Below are positions 16,967 to 25,952 of a DNA stretch of 64,000 bases, in pieces. A program made the position numbers and the translations under genes. This DNA comes from Flavobacteriales bacterium UBA7666 (GTDB lineage: Bacteria > Bacteroidota > Bacteroidia > Flavobacteriales_D > Crocinitomicaceae). Numbering within the stretch: the stretch's first letter is position 1; each line of letters starts with the position of its first letter. Where the stretch lies: positions 345,258 through 409,257 of the forward strand of contig DLHO01000025.1 of assembly GCA_002483265.1 (NCBI GenBank), written 5' to 3'. The notes below the pieces were generated by a model. That model did no database searches. It was not told where the DNA came from and saw nothing but the letters and a program-made list of their open reading frames with translations.

Positions 16967-18223
16967 ATGAATCAAATTGCTTGTCCGAATTGCGGGACTC
17001 CTATCGATGTAAATGATATTTTGGCTCATCAGCTGGAAGAACAAATTCAACGTAAGTATCAAAACCAACTCAATGAAACGCGTGATGAGTTTGCCCGGAA
17101 ACAGGAAGTTTTGCTGCGCGAAAAAGAAGACTTTGAAGAAAAGAAACGCAGGGAAAATGAACTTTTTCAGGAACGCTTTGAGCAAAAACTGAAGGAAGAA
17201 CGAAAAACGATAGAGGAAAAGCTAAAAACAAAACTGATTCAGGAGCAGGGAGAGCAGTTTGCAGATCTTCAAAAGGAATTGAACGAAAAATCAGAGCAGA
17301 TCAAAGAATTGAATCGGACCAAAGCCGAGATTGAAAAATTAAAGCGTGAAAAAGACGAGTTAAAAGAAGTGGTGGAGGCTGAATCTCAGAAAAAATTGAA
17401 TGTACAGATTCAGGAAGAAAAGGAAAAGATTCGAAGATCAGAAGAAGAACGTAATGAATTACGTGTTAGGGAATTATTGAAGCAGCTTGAAGATCAAAAA
17501 AAGTTAACCGAAGAAATGAAACGCAAGCAGGAGCAAGGCTCTATGCAATTGCAGGGAGAAGTTCAGGAGTTAGCCATAGAAGAGTGGTTGATGGCCAATT
17601 TTCCAATGGATACCATTGAAGAGATTCGCAAAGGAGCCAGAGGTGGAGATTGTATTCAAACAGTTCACACCAGATCTCAGCAGAATTGTGGAACAATCTA
17701 CTACGAATCCAAACGTGCAAAAGACTTTCAACCTGCCTGGATAGAGAAGTTCAAAGCAGATATTCGGGATAAAGGTTCTGATATTGGGGTTTTGGTTACA
17801 GAAGTAATGCCATCTGATATGCAGCGAATGGGCTTGAAAGATGGGATTTGGATTTGTACTTATGAAGAATTTAAAGGACTTTGTTCTGTTCTGAGAGAGA
17901 CAATTATACAAATTAGCAGTACATTGGTGGCTCAGGAAAATAAGGGGGATAAAATGCATTTGTTGTACGATTTCCTGACAAGTTCAACATTTAGAATGCA
18001 GGTGGAAGCAATTGTGGAAGGGTTTACTCAAATGAAAGCTGATTTGGAAAGTGAAAAAAGATCCATGCAGCGAATCTGGAAGCAACGCGAAAAACAAATT
18101 GAAAAAGTGATTGTCAATACAATCGATATGTATGGTTCTGTAAAAGGGATTGCGGGAAATGCCGTTCAGGAAGTAAAAGCTCTTGAATTGCCTGAAGCCC
18201 CGGATTTAGATGACGAAGATTAA
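16967..18223 (+). CDS. DUF2130 family protein (coiled coil plus nuclease-like domain)
   Basis: A 418-residue protein. It begins with a zinc-ribbon-like CPNCGTPI, followed by a long charged coiled coil (about 20-190). The conserved DUF2130 core (about 195-340) includes GARGGDCIQ and GTIYYESKRAKDFQPAW. The spacing of Asp in GGDC and the E-x-K of YESKR resembles a PD-(D/E)XK nuclease core, which is my inference. The C-terminal part is again helical and charged. The family occurs in many bacteria with no firm function. It is followed 31 bp later by a DUF3667 gene on the same strand and has its own promoter. Confidence 0.85.
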   Translation: MNQIACPNCGTPIDVNDILAHQLEEQIQRKYQNQLNETRDEFARKQEVLLREKEDFEEKKRRENELFQERFEQKLKEERKTIEEKLKTKLIQEQGEQFADLQKELNEKSEQIKELNRTKAEIEKLKREKDELKEVVEAESQKKLNVQIQEEKEKIRRSEEERNELRVRELLKQLEDQKKLTEEMKRKQEQGSMQLQGEVQELAIEEWLMANFPMDTIEEIRKGARGGDCIQTVHTRSQQNCGTIYYESKRAKDFQPAWIEKFKADIRDKGSDIGVLVTEVMPSDMQRMGLKDGIWICTYEEFKGLCSVLRETIIQISSTLVAQENKGDKMHLLYDFLTSSTFRMQVEAIVEGFTQMKADLESEKRSMQRIWKQREKQIEKVIVNTIDMYGSVKGIAGNAVQEVKALELPEAPDLDDED

Positions 18224-18253
18224 CACACGAATTATTTACCAACCTATTATTGA

Positions 18254-19015
18254 ATGCGAATGAGCCAAAACTGTAAAAATTGTACTACTCCTTTAGATGG
18301 CAAATATTGCCACAACTGCGGTCAATCTGCCGATACGCATAAATTGAATTTTCATTACATGTGGCACGATATCCAACACGGATTACTGCATTTTGATAAA
18401 GGAATTTTCTTCACCACAAAAGAATTGTTTACACGTCCCGGAAACAGTATTCGTGAGTTTTTAGAAGGAAAACGGATCAAACATTTCAAGCCGCTTTCCA
18501 TGGTGATTGTCTTGGCTTCAATCTATGCCTTTTTACTTCATTTATTGCACATCGATATTGCGGCTGAAATTTCTGTTCGCAACGCAAATGCTAACCCGGA
18601 AGCGGCAGAAGTAGCGGCATTGAATATAACGGATTGGATGAGTTCACATTATGCATTGACACGCTTGTTGTCCATTCCGTTTCTTGCATTTGGAACATGG
18701 ATTTGTTTTTTGAGACAAGGTTATAATTTCGTAGAATATCTGGTGCTTTCAGCGTTTATTACTGCTCAAGGTCTGGTGTTTCTGATCATCATACTCCCGC
18801 TCTATTATTATTTCAGAGATTCGGAATGGTTTATGATTTTAAGCTATGCTGTACAGTTATTACTGGTTCTATGGACGTACATGCAATTATTTAATAAATT
18901 AAGCAAGTTCAGAATATTTATTCAGTCGTTGGGTACCTTACTGTTTTACACCCTGTTTATGGTGATTTTTGGAGTAATTGCAGTATTAATAGCAGGGTTC
19001 TTTGCTTTTGGTTAA
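18254..19015 (+). CDS. DUF3667 family membrane protein
   Basis: A 253-residue inner-membrane protein. The N-terminus has a double CxxC zinc-ribbon-like motif (NCKNCTTPLDGKYCHNCGQ), typical of DUF3667, followed by the conserved segment FTTKELFTRPGNSIREFLEG. Four or five hydrophobic segments follow (from about residue 78, 137, 165, 195 and 225). The family is widespread in Bacteroidota with no known function. ATG at 18254 and 18260 are both possible; the second gives MSQNCKNC. Confidence 0.85.
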   Translation: MRMSQNCKNCTTPLDGKYCHNCGQSADTHKLNFHYMWHDIQHGLLHFDKGIFFTTKELFTRPGNSIREFLEGKRIKHFKPLSMVIVLASIYAFLLHLLHIDIAAEISVRNANANPEAAEVAALNITDWMSSHYALTRLLSIPFLAFGTWICFLRQGYNFVEYLVLSAFITAQGLVFLIIILPLYYYFRDSEWFMILSYAVQLLLVLWTYMQLFNKLSKFRIFIQSLGTLLFYTLFMVIFGVIAVLIAGFFAFG

Positions 19016-19085
19016 ATTTAGTACTCAAGCAGCATCCATCATCTATAACTAATGCCTAATCGCTAGTAACTAATAACTATAAAAA

Positions 19086-19478
19086 ATGATCAAATTCGCA
19101 TACACCATTTTATATGTTTCAGACGTGAAAAGAACAGCTGAATTCTATTCTAAAGCCTTTGATTTTGAAGTTCGATTCATTGCTCCGGGTGACGAATATG
19201 CTGAATTAAACTCGGGAACAACCACCTTGTCTTTTGCGGCACTGCCATTGGCAAATTCGAATCTGAAAGATGGTTTTCAGGAAAGTGATTTAAAAAGCAA
19301 ACCTTTTGGGATTGAGTTGGGTTTTACAACCGTTGATGTGCAGGCTTCGGTAGATAAAGCACTTGCTGCAGGCGCTACACTTTTGGAAGAACCGAAAGAA
19401 AAACCTTGGGGGCAAACGGTTGCCTATATCCGTGATTTGGATGGTTTTTTGATAGAGGTATGCACTCCGATGGACTAA
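19086..19478 (+). CDS. VOC superfamily (glyoxalase-like) protein
   Basis: A 130-residue cytoplasmic protein with two beta-alpha-beta-beta-beta units, as in glyoxalase, bleomycin-resistance and dioxygenase relatives: TILYVSDVKRTAEFYSKAF begins unit one and IELGFTTVDVQASVDKALAAGA begins unit two, ending with DLDGFLIEVC. The histidines usually found at the first and third metal positions are not evident, so metal-dependent catalysis is doubtful; it may be a binding protein or a divergent enzyme. It stands alone, and its stop codon lies in the left arm of a large AT-rich hairpin. Confidence 0.8.
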   Translation: MIKFAYTILYVSDVKRTAEFYSKAFDFEVRFIAPGDEYAELNSGTTTLSFAALPLANSNLKDGFQESDLKSKPFGIELGFTTVDVQASVDKALAAGATLLEEPKEKPWGQTVAYIRDLDGFLIEVCTPMD

Positions 19479-19559
19479 AATAATTGAGAATTGAAAATGG
19501 ATAATTGAAAAGTTTAGATAAATCTAAAAAGCTCAATTCTTACTTTTCAATTATTTTAG
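19475..19559. terminator. AT-rich nested hairpin after the VOC gene
   Basis: Outer arms CTAAAATAATTGA (19475-19487) and TCAATTATTTTAG (19547-19559) are perfect inverted copies, and an inner hairpin TTTAGAT-AA-ATCTAAA lies at 19513-19528. It begins in the stop codon of the VOC gene. Probably a terminator or a mobile-type intergenic repeat. Confidence 0.5.
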
Positions 19560-19686
19560 CGGAGAATGAATCAACTAAATAATGCATCAAGTTGGTAGAT
19601 AAAGAAGAGGTTCTTTTTGGTGAAAAAGAGAAAATGAAAAGTAATTATGCGATGTTTCGCATTCCTTGAAAAATTTTCACAAAAAA

Positions 19687-19748
19687 ACTATGTGCTCTAT
19701 GTATCTATCTGGTTAAATCAACCACATAATGCACATAGAACACATAGT
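19687..19748. repeat. CTATGTG-type hairpin repeat
   Basis: The left arm (19687-19714, starting ACTATGTGCTCTATG) and right arm (19720-19748, ending ACACATAGT) pair imperfectly around a 5-nt loop. The same repeat unit recurs near 33956-34091. The rest of the 308-bp gap 19479-19787 holds no gene that I can support. Confidence 0.6.
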
Positions 19749-19787
19749 AAATAATTAATTGATTATTAAACGGATATTTTTGTTCAA

Positions 19788-21851
19788 TTAATTCCCTTTA
19801 ATCTCAAACTCCGTACGACGGTTTTGTTGTTTTCCGTCTTCCGAATTATTGGAAGCAATTGGTTTGGAAGAACCATACCCTTTAGCAATCATTCTACTTG
19901 CAGCAACTCCTTTTTGACTCAAATAGGCAACAACCGCTTCTGCACGTTGTTGTGAAAGTGTTTCGTTCAAAGTTGCAGAACCTGTATTGTCTGTATGTCC
20001 TGAAATTTCGATTTTCAATCCCGGAACATCTTTCATCAATTGCACCAATCTTTCCATCTCAGCATTTGATTCAGGTCGAAGAGTAGCCTTGTTTACATCA
20101 AAGAAAATATTGCGAAGTGCAATTTTTGATCCGATTGCAATGTTCTTCAATTCAATTACTTTGTTCACTAAATTGTCGTCTGCACCAGTTGGAATATCGA
20201 AGTTCTCAGAGTGGAACAGGTAACCGGAAGCTTTCACTGCAATACCATAGTTTTTACCTGAATTCAAGGTAATAATGAATTTTCCTGTCGCAGAGTTAGT
20301 GGTGAATGTTTCAATCACTTTTCCTGTTGCGTTGTCCGTAATATCTATTTGAGCTTCAACCGGTTTTCTGGAAATAGCGTCAATAGTTACTCCTTTAAAT
20401 ACAGTCAAACTCTTTTTCTTTACCTCAACAGATTTTTCAATGTTGTGATCTTTTACAGGCATGACGATACTTGCAAGCAAATAATCTTCAGTTTCTGAAA
20501 TTGGTTTTTTCTCAGGACCCCAAAAAGTCACTTTGAAAATGTCGTATCCACCTTTTCCTCCTGATCTGTTGGAAGAGATGTAAGCAAATTTTCCATTTGC
20601 AGTAGATGCAAAGAAGAAATCATCGTACGGGCTATTGATTGGATATCCCATATTTACAGGAGTTGTCCATTGGCCTTGCACTTTCTTTGAAACGAAGATG
20701 TCATATCCACCCATTCCTTCGTGACCTTCAGATGCAATGTACATACTTTCACCATCAATGTGAATGTAGATTGGTCCGTCATTGAATTTAGAATTTACAC
20801 CTGTCAACATCGTTGCGATCATGTAATCCTGCTTCATTTTATTTTGCATTCCGGAGAACATGACTTCAGAACCAGTTTCGCGCACGTCATTATCTCTACA
20901 GAAGTAGATTTTCCAACCGTCTTCGTTGTAACATGCATAACGCTCATTGTTTTTATCTGTACTGATGAAAATACTTAAGATTTTAGGGTCTGACCATTCA
21001 TTTCCTTTTAGTTTGGATTCGAAAATATCTGTTTGCCCACCTGCATCTCTGTGTAATAGCATTTTAGTACCGTCATAAGAAAGACAGTTTGAAATGTCGT
21101 CATTATTTGAGTTAATAGGGCCCAACAATTTTGTAGGAGTCGACCATGTTTCCAATAGCGAGGAAGAATAGATTTCATAATCGTAAACTCCAAGTGCATT
21201 TGCATCATGACTGTTTGGTCTGTTCGAGCTTAAAATCATTTCGGATCCATCTGTAGAAATAGACGGAGCGATTTCGTCACGATCTGTATTCAAAGAAGGT
21301 ACGTTATCTACCCAGCAGCGAACAGGAGAAGCTTCAAACTTCTTGGCTGTTGCACATTGCTTTCTACGCTGATTTACAAACTTCATGAAGTTATCCGCCT
21401 TTTTGTATTCTGTTTCAAAGGTGGTGTAATACTTGGACGCATCATCGTATTTCCCTTCCAATTGAGCAGCATATCCCAAATAAAAATTCAGGAACGGATC
21501 ACAAGCCGGATCCAGTTTCTGTGCTTTTTTAATGAATTCGATGCATGAAACAGGGTTGGTAGAATTCGCATAACAAACCCCCATTTTGTAATTCAGTAAG
21601 GCATTGTTTGGATTGAACTTTTGTGCCTTTTCGTATTGTTGTAGGGCACTTTTGAAATTTGTTCCAAAATCCTGAACAGCAAAAACAGCTTCCATTCCTA
21701 CTTTGTAGAATTCGTCGCCTTTATCGATTGCTGTCGTTGCTGCTTTTAATCCTTCTTTGTCTTCTTTAAAGTTTGCAGATTTAAAATCTACATTTTGTCC
21801 AAATAGATTTGTCGTTAAACCAATAACGACTAGAGTAAGTATTTTTTTCAT
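19788..21851 (-). CDS. PorE-like OmpA-family protein (TPR, beta-propeller, regulatory-like and OmpA domains)
   Basis: An envelope protein of 687 residues. I chose ATG 21851 because it gives the signal peptide MKKILTLVVIGLTTNLFGQ; the longer frame to 21917 overlaps the upstream gene. Domains in order: TPR (about 40-150, YEKAQKFNPNNALLNYKMGV), a WD40/PD40-like propeller (about 190-450, APSISTDGSEMILSSNRPN and later IYIHIDGESMYIASEGHEG), a carboxypeptidase-regulatory-like domain (about 480-560) and a C-terminal OmpA peptidoglycan-binding domain (IEISGHTDNTGSATLNETLSQQRA). This is the order in PorE, the T9SS subunit of Porphyromonas that links the machine to peptidoglycan; orthology is inference. 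It begins 10 bp after the TPR gene. Confidence 0.88.
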   Translation of the reverse strand: MKKILTLVVIGLTTNLFGQNVDFKSANFKEDKEGLKAATTAIDKGDEFYKVGMEAVFAVQDFGTNFKSALQQYEKAQKFNPNNALLNYKMGVCYANSTNPVSCIEFIKKAQKLDPACDPFLNFYLGYAAQLEGKYDDASKYYTTFETEYKKADNFMKFVNQRRKQCATAKKFEASPVRCWVDNVPSLNTDRDEIAPSISTDGSEMILSSNRPNSHDANALGVYDYEIYSSSLLETWSTPTKLLGPINSNNDDISNCLSYDGTKMLLHRDAGGQTDIFESKLKGNEWSDPKILSIFISTDKNNERYACYNEDGWKIYFCRDNDVRETGSEVMFSGMQNKMKQDYMIATMLTGVNSKFNDGPIYIHIDGESMYIASEGHEGMGGYDIFVSKKVQGQWTTPVNMGYPINSPYDDFFFASTANGKFAYISSNRSGGKGGYDIFKVTFWGPEKKPISETEDYLLASIVMPVKDHNIEKSVEVKKKSLTVFKGVTIDAISRKPVEAQIDITDNATGKVIETFTTNSATGKFIITLNSGKNYGIAVKASGYLFHSENFDIPTGADDNLVNKVIELKNIAIGSKIALRNIFFDVNKATLRPESNAEMERLVQLMKDVPGLKIEISGHTDNTGSATLNETLSQQRAEAVVAYLSQKGVAASRMIAKGYGSSKPIASNNSEDGKQQNRRTEFEIKGN

Positions 21852-21861
21852 CGTTTTGATT

Positions 21862-22959
21862 TTAATTGCTGCAGTTTCCTGAATGACATGTTTTTCCTTC
21901 TGTAGATCCCAGATCACTTGCTTTTTTCCAATCGCTGCAAGCCTCTTCCATTTTGCGAAGCATTTCGCGTGCCATTCCTCTGTTTACATAAGCAGAAGCG
22001 TAGTTCGGATCAATGCTGATCGCTTTGGAAGCCAAATCTTCCGCTTTCTTGAAATCTTTTCTTTTGAAATAGATTCCGGATAAATTGGAAGCAGCAGGTG
22101 CATATTTCGGATTAATAGACAAAGCCTTTTCAAAATCTTTGATTGCATCGTCTAAACTTCCTTTTTCAAGCAAAGTTACTCCGCGGTTATTGTAAGCTAA
22201 AAAGAAATTTACGTCTACCGAAATAGCTCTGTTAAATGCGATCAATGCTCCTGCATAATCCTTCATTTTCTTTTTAGTTGTTCCTACATTGTTCAAAACA
22301 AAAGCAAGATTTGGGTTCTTACGAAGCGCCGCCTCATAATCTTCAATTGCCTTCGGGTAATTTTCCTGCATGCGGTAACAACTTCCGCGGTCGTTATATG
22401 CCATTGGACTTGAAGGATCTAATTCGATACTTTTTGTAAAGTATTTAATAGCAGCATTGTAATCTTGTTGCAAGAATTTTAAAGTTCCGTAGTTGTAGTA
22501 CGCTTTTGGATTGTTTGCATCCAGTTTGATTGATTCTTCGTAGTCTTTTTCGGCTTTTAAATAATCAGATAAACCCTGGTAACCTCTTCCTCTTTGGAAA
22601 TAAGCTTTCGAATACCCTTTCTGTTTTCCAATTAATGAAGTGAATGTTCCAACAGCGTCCAGATACATTTCAGCTTCATTTTCAGCAACACCTTTGTTGT
22701 AAATGGCAGCCGTAAAGTTCGGGTCGGATGCAATGGACTTGTTAAATGAAGTAATAGCCTCCTTGAAGTTTTTTTGGTTGAAAAGCTCAATTCCTTTGTT
22801 GTAGGCTTCCTGACTTGCTGCAATTGCTGCGTTATTTTGATTCAACTTGGTAATTGAATCACGATACCTTATTTCTGCCGGAGTCATACTTTCGATCTGT
22901 GAGAAAGAGATGAAACTACAGAATAGCATTCCAGCCATCACTGAGATGGATTTTTTCAT
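21862..22959 (-). CDS. Exported TPR-repeat protein
   Basis: A 365-residue protein with a signal peptide (MKKSISVMAGMLFCSFISFSQ) and about nine tandem TPR units of 34 residues filling residues 55-350, with typical A-x-x-x-Y-N-x-G and L-x-P/A-x-x-x-x-A-Y cores. TPRs are protein-docking scaffolds. It is the first gene of a two-gene operon with the PorE-like protein (10-bp gap), so it may work with that protein in the periplasm. The C-terminus ends in EGKTCHSGNCSN, with two cysteines. Confidence 0.85.
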   Translation of the reverse strand: MKKSISVMAGMLFCSFISFSQIESMTPAEIRYRDSITKLNQNNAAIAASQEAYNKGIELFNQKNFKEAITSFNKSIASDPNFTAAIYNKGVAENEAEMYLDAVGTFTSLIGKQKGYSKAYFQRGRGYQGLSDYLKAEKDYEESIKLDANNPKAYYNYGTLKFLQQDYNAAIKYFTKSIELDPSSPMAYNDRGSCYRMQENYPKAIEDYEAALRKNPNLAFVLNNVGTTKKKMKDYAGALIAFNRAISVDVNFFLAYNNRGVTLLEKGSLDDAIKDFEKALSINPKYAPAASNLSGIYFKRKDFKKAEDLASKAISIDPNYASAYVNRGMAREMLRKMEEACSDWKKASDLGSTEGKTCHSGNCSN

Positions 22960-23075
22960 AGCTTGTAATTTGGTTTAGGGTGATGAATTTAACAATTATA
23001 TCACCGATAGAAGTCAATACTTATCAACAGTGCAGAGAACCTTTTAACAGAAACCGAATGACAAAGAATAATCCG

Positions 23076-23083
23076 TATTTTCG
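23076..23083 (+). promoter_or_regulatory. Candidate -7 box before the thiolase gene
   Basis: TATTTTCG, one mismatch from TAnnTTTG, 38 nt before ATG 23122, in the divergent gap 22960-23121. No convincing -33 element is seen. Confidence 0.35.
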
Positions 23084-23121
23084 TGATGGAATAAATGAAA
23101 AGAAGTTAAACTAAGAATTTA

Positions 23122-24333
23122 ATGACAACAAACAACGCATATATAGTGGCTGGTGTAAGAACAGCCATTGGGAATTTTGGAGGAACTTTAGCTCCAGTTA
23201 GAGCAGACGATTTGGCTGCACATGTTTTAGCAGAATTGTTGAAAAAAGTACCAAGCCTTGATCCGGGTGCAATCGAAGATGTGATTTTAGGCTGTGCAAA
23301 CCAAGCTGGTGAAGATAATCGCAATGTAGCTAGAATGGCATTGCTTTTAGCCGGATATCCGATTTCGGTTGGTGGAGAAACAGTAAACAGATTGTGTGCA
23401 TCAGGAATGTCGGCTGCTGTAAATGCTGCAAGAGCAATTCAGGTTGGTGCAGGAGATATCTATGTTGCAGGTGGAATAGAGCATATGACAAGAGGTCCTT
23501 GGGTTTTATCCAAATCTTCAGCTCCTTTTGGAAGAGATCAGCAATTGTATGATTCTTCTTTTGGTTGGAGATTCATCAATCCCAAACTAGACGAACTTTA
23601 CGGAACAGATCCTATGGGAATGACCGCAGAAAACCTAGCTGAATTACACCAGATTTCAAGGGAAGATCAGGATAAATTTGCAGCATGGTCGCAGGAAAAA
23701 GCTACTATTGCACAGAATGCAGGGATTTTAGCACAAGAAATTGCCGGTTTATCCATTCCGCGTAAAAAACAAGATCCATTGGTTTTCGATAAAGATGAGT
23801 TTATTCGTCCGGGAACAACTTTGGAAACTCTAACAGCATTAAAACCGGCTTTCAAAAAAGAAGGTTCTGTAACTGCAGGAAATGCTTCCGGGTTGAATGA
23901 TGGAGCTGCCGCTTTATTGTTAGCATCGGATCAGGGATTGAAAACGCATAATTTGAAGCCACTCGCTCGTATTGTTTCAGCAGCTGTATCTGGTGTTGAA
24001 CCACGAATTATGGGAATTGGTCCGGTTGAAGCTTCCAGAAAAGCGTTAGAAAGAGCCGGGTTAACTTTGGATCAGATGGATGTTCTGGAATTAAACGAAG
24101 CATTCGCAGCTCAAGTACTTGCATGTACGCGTACAATGGGATTGGATGACCGTGATTTACGAATCAATCCGAATGGTGGAGCAATTGCACTTGGACATCC
24201 GCTTGGAATGTCAGGATCACGTATTTTGCTTGCAGCAGCGAATCAATTACAGCGAACAGGAGGAAGATATGCATTGGTAACCATGTGTATTGGAGTCGGG
24301 CAAGGATATGCCGCTGTTATTGAACGTGTTTAA
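23122..24333 (+). CDS. Acetyl-CoA C-acyltransferase (thiolase, PcaF/PaaJ-like)
   Basis: A full-length thiolase of 403 residues that cleaves or forms 3-ketoacyl-CoA. Catalytic residues are all present: Cys92 in NRLCASGMS, His359 in GHPLG and Cys389 in CIGVGQG. The signature GCANQAGEDNRNVARMALLL and the GWRFINPKL segment resemble 3-oxoadipyl-CoA thiolases (PcaF/PaaJ), but no beta-ketoadipate or phenylacetate genes are nearby, so a general beta-oxidation role is equally possible. It is monocistronic or precedes the lipoprotein operon, which has its own -7 box in the 38-bp gap. Confidence 0.93.
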   Translation: MTTNNAYIVAGVRTAIGNFGGTLAPVRADDLAAHVLAELLKKVPSLDPGAIEDVILGCANQAGEDNRNVARMALLLAGYPISVGGETVNRLCASGMSAAVNAARAIQVGAGDIYVAGGIEHMTRGPWVLSKSSAPFGRDQQLYDSSFGWRFINPKLDELYGTDPMGMTAENLAELHQISREDQDKFAAWSQEKATIAQNAGILAQEIAGLSIPRKKQDPLVFDKDEFIRPGTTLETLTALKPAFKKEGSVTAGNASGLNDGAAALLLASDQGLKTHNLKPLARIVSAAVSGVEPRIMGIGPVEASRKALERAGLTLDQMDVLELNEAFAAQVLACTRTMGLDDRDLRINPNGGAIALGHPLGMSGSRILLAAANQLQRTGGRYALVTMCIGVGQGYAAVIERV

Positions 24334-24348
24334 TTCCAACCAATGTAG

Positions 24349-24356
24349 TATTTTTG
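24349..24356 (+). promoter_or_regulatory. Candidate -7 box of the lipoprotein operon
   Basis: TATTTTTG matches TAnnTTTG and lies 15 nt before ATG 24372. The -33 element is not clear. Confidence 0.55.
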
Positions 24357-24371
24357 TATCTCTACTGTACC

Positions 24372-25952
24372 ATGAAAAAACTCCTATTTTTACTTTGTAT
24401 TGGACTTGCTTTTGCTTCTTGTAAGAAGCGTGATAAAGCGGTTTGGGATACGGATTGGCAAGTTCCCCTTGTTCATGACAGCCTCACGATGTCCAATTTG
24501 GTTGCAGATTCATTACTAACTGTTGTAGGAGGTAATTATGTATTGGATATCAATTCGTCTCTTTTTGAGTTTAAATTAAGTGACTTCGTTGAGTTGCCGG
24601 ATACAAGTGTTGAAAATACTTTTCAGGTTGCACTAAACATTACGGCTGCTCCAGGTACTTCTTTTGTAAATAACAATGTCGAGGATCATGTCATGAATAT
24701 CGGTGATGTGCAGTTGAAAAAGGTTCGTGTAAAACAGGGAGGAGTAGAGCTGAAGGTCTACAATCCGATTGCGACTAAAACTTTTTTCACGATTCAATTA
24801 CCCGGAGTTAGTAAAAATGGAGTTGTTTTGTCACAGAATTTTGTTGCTCCTGCCGGAACACAAAGTAATCCCGGTGTTGCCACCGGATTTGTGGATCTAA
24901 GCGGCTATGAATTAGATTTGACAGGTCAGTTCGGTACTTCTTATAACCGCATTCAATCTAAAATGAATGTGCAATCTGACCCTAACGGACCAACTGTTAA
25001 TGTGAGTACAAGTGATGTAATCAAGTTTAAATTCACCATGCAAGATGTGCAACTGGATTATGCCCGAGGTTACTTTGGAAATCAACTGGTGACAGATACC
25101 GTTTACGCACAGATTGATGCCATGAACAACGTTACAGACGGATTGTTGGATGTGGATGCAATGACTTTCGACCTGACTATTGAAAACGGATTAAAAGTCA
25201 ATGGAAAGTTCAAGATTAATTCACTTAAAAATATCAATTCAAGCGGGAATGCTGTTTCTTTAAATCATCCGAATATAGGCACTTGGAATACGATTAATGC
25301 ATCAACCGGATATAGTGTAAACACGATTGCACCAAGCAATACAACACTAAGCTTTACTCCTGGAAATAGTAATTTCGAACAATATGTAGAGAATCACGGT
25401 TCAAAAAATGAATTGAGTTTTCAACTCCAGTTGAACCCTTGGGGAAATGTATCAGGAGGTTGGGATGAAATTTACGATGAGCACCCTTTGAGAGTGAAAT
25501 TGAATGGAATGTTCCCATTGAATGTCGGCTTAACAGATTTGATCTTCCAGGATACTTTTGCACTTAGTTTGATTAATGATGCAAGTAAAACGAATGTGAA
25601 GTCTGGTCAGATTTGGATCAATGCTATGAATGCGTTCCCTTTTGAAGGAAATCTGCAGCTTTATTTATTGGATGCAAATCATCAGACTGTTGGAGTTATC
25701 TCTGGAACAAGTGCCATTGAATCGAGTGTTTTTGGTTCTGTGATTAATGGGATTATGCAAAAGAAAAGTGTAGTTTATTTTCCTGTTTCGGAAACAGTTT
25801 GTGATGATATTGGTCAAGTCAAATATTGCATGATCAAATTAAAACTGAATACTTACGATGGAAGCGGGGCGAATGTACAAGTTCCCATTCCTGCAAATGC
25901 ATTCTTCAAGTTTAAACTTGGCGCAAATCTAACTATTGAAAATCACCTGTAA
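24372..25952 (+). CDS. Hypothetical lipoprotein
   Basis: A 526-residue lipoprotein. I chose ATG 24372 because it puts the lipoprotein signal MKKLLFLLCIGLAFASC at the N-terminus with the lipobox cysteine in FASCKK; the upstream in-frame start falls in the promoter. The mature part looks beta-rich with no domain that I recognise. It is the first gene of a tightly packed set of three: its stop TAA shares its last A with the next ATG (TAATG). The neighbours are a barrel-like exported protein and a T9SS type A cargo, which suggests an outer-membrane assembly; this is inference. Confidence 0.75.
   Translation: MKKLLFLLCIGLAFASCKKRDKAVWDTDWQVPLVHDSLTMSNLVADSLLTVVGGNYVLDINSSLFEFKLSDFVELPDTSVENTFQVALNITAAPGTSFVNNNVEDHVMNIGDVQLKKVRVKQGGVELKVYNPIATKTFFTIQLPGVSKNGVVLSQNFVAPAGTQSNPGVATGFVDLSGYELDLTGQFGTSYNRIQSKMNVQSDPNGPTVNVSTSDVIKFKFTMQDVQLDYARGYFGNQLVTDTVYAQIDAMNNVTDGLLDVDAMTFDLTIENGLKVNGKFKINSLKNINSSGNAVSLNHPNIGTWNTINASTGYSVNTIAPSNTTLSFTPGNSNFEQYVENHGSKNELSFQLQLNPWGNVSGGWDEIYDEHPLRVKLNGMFPLNVGLTDLIFQDTFALSLINDASKTNVKSGQIWINAMNAFPFEGNLQLYLLDANHQTVGVISGTSAIESSVFGSVINGIMQKKSVVYFPVSETVCDDIGQVKYCMIKLKLNTYDGSGANVQVPIPANAFFKFKLGANLTIENHL

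Noticed and set aside
21852..21917. Longer N-terminus of the PorE-like protein
   Set aside because: It overlaps the TPR gene by more than 50 bp and removes the N-terminal signal peptide; ATG 21851 fits better.
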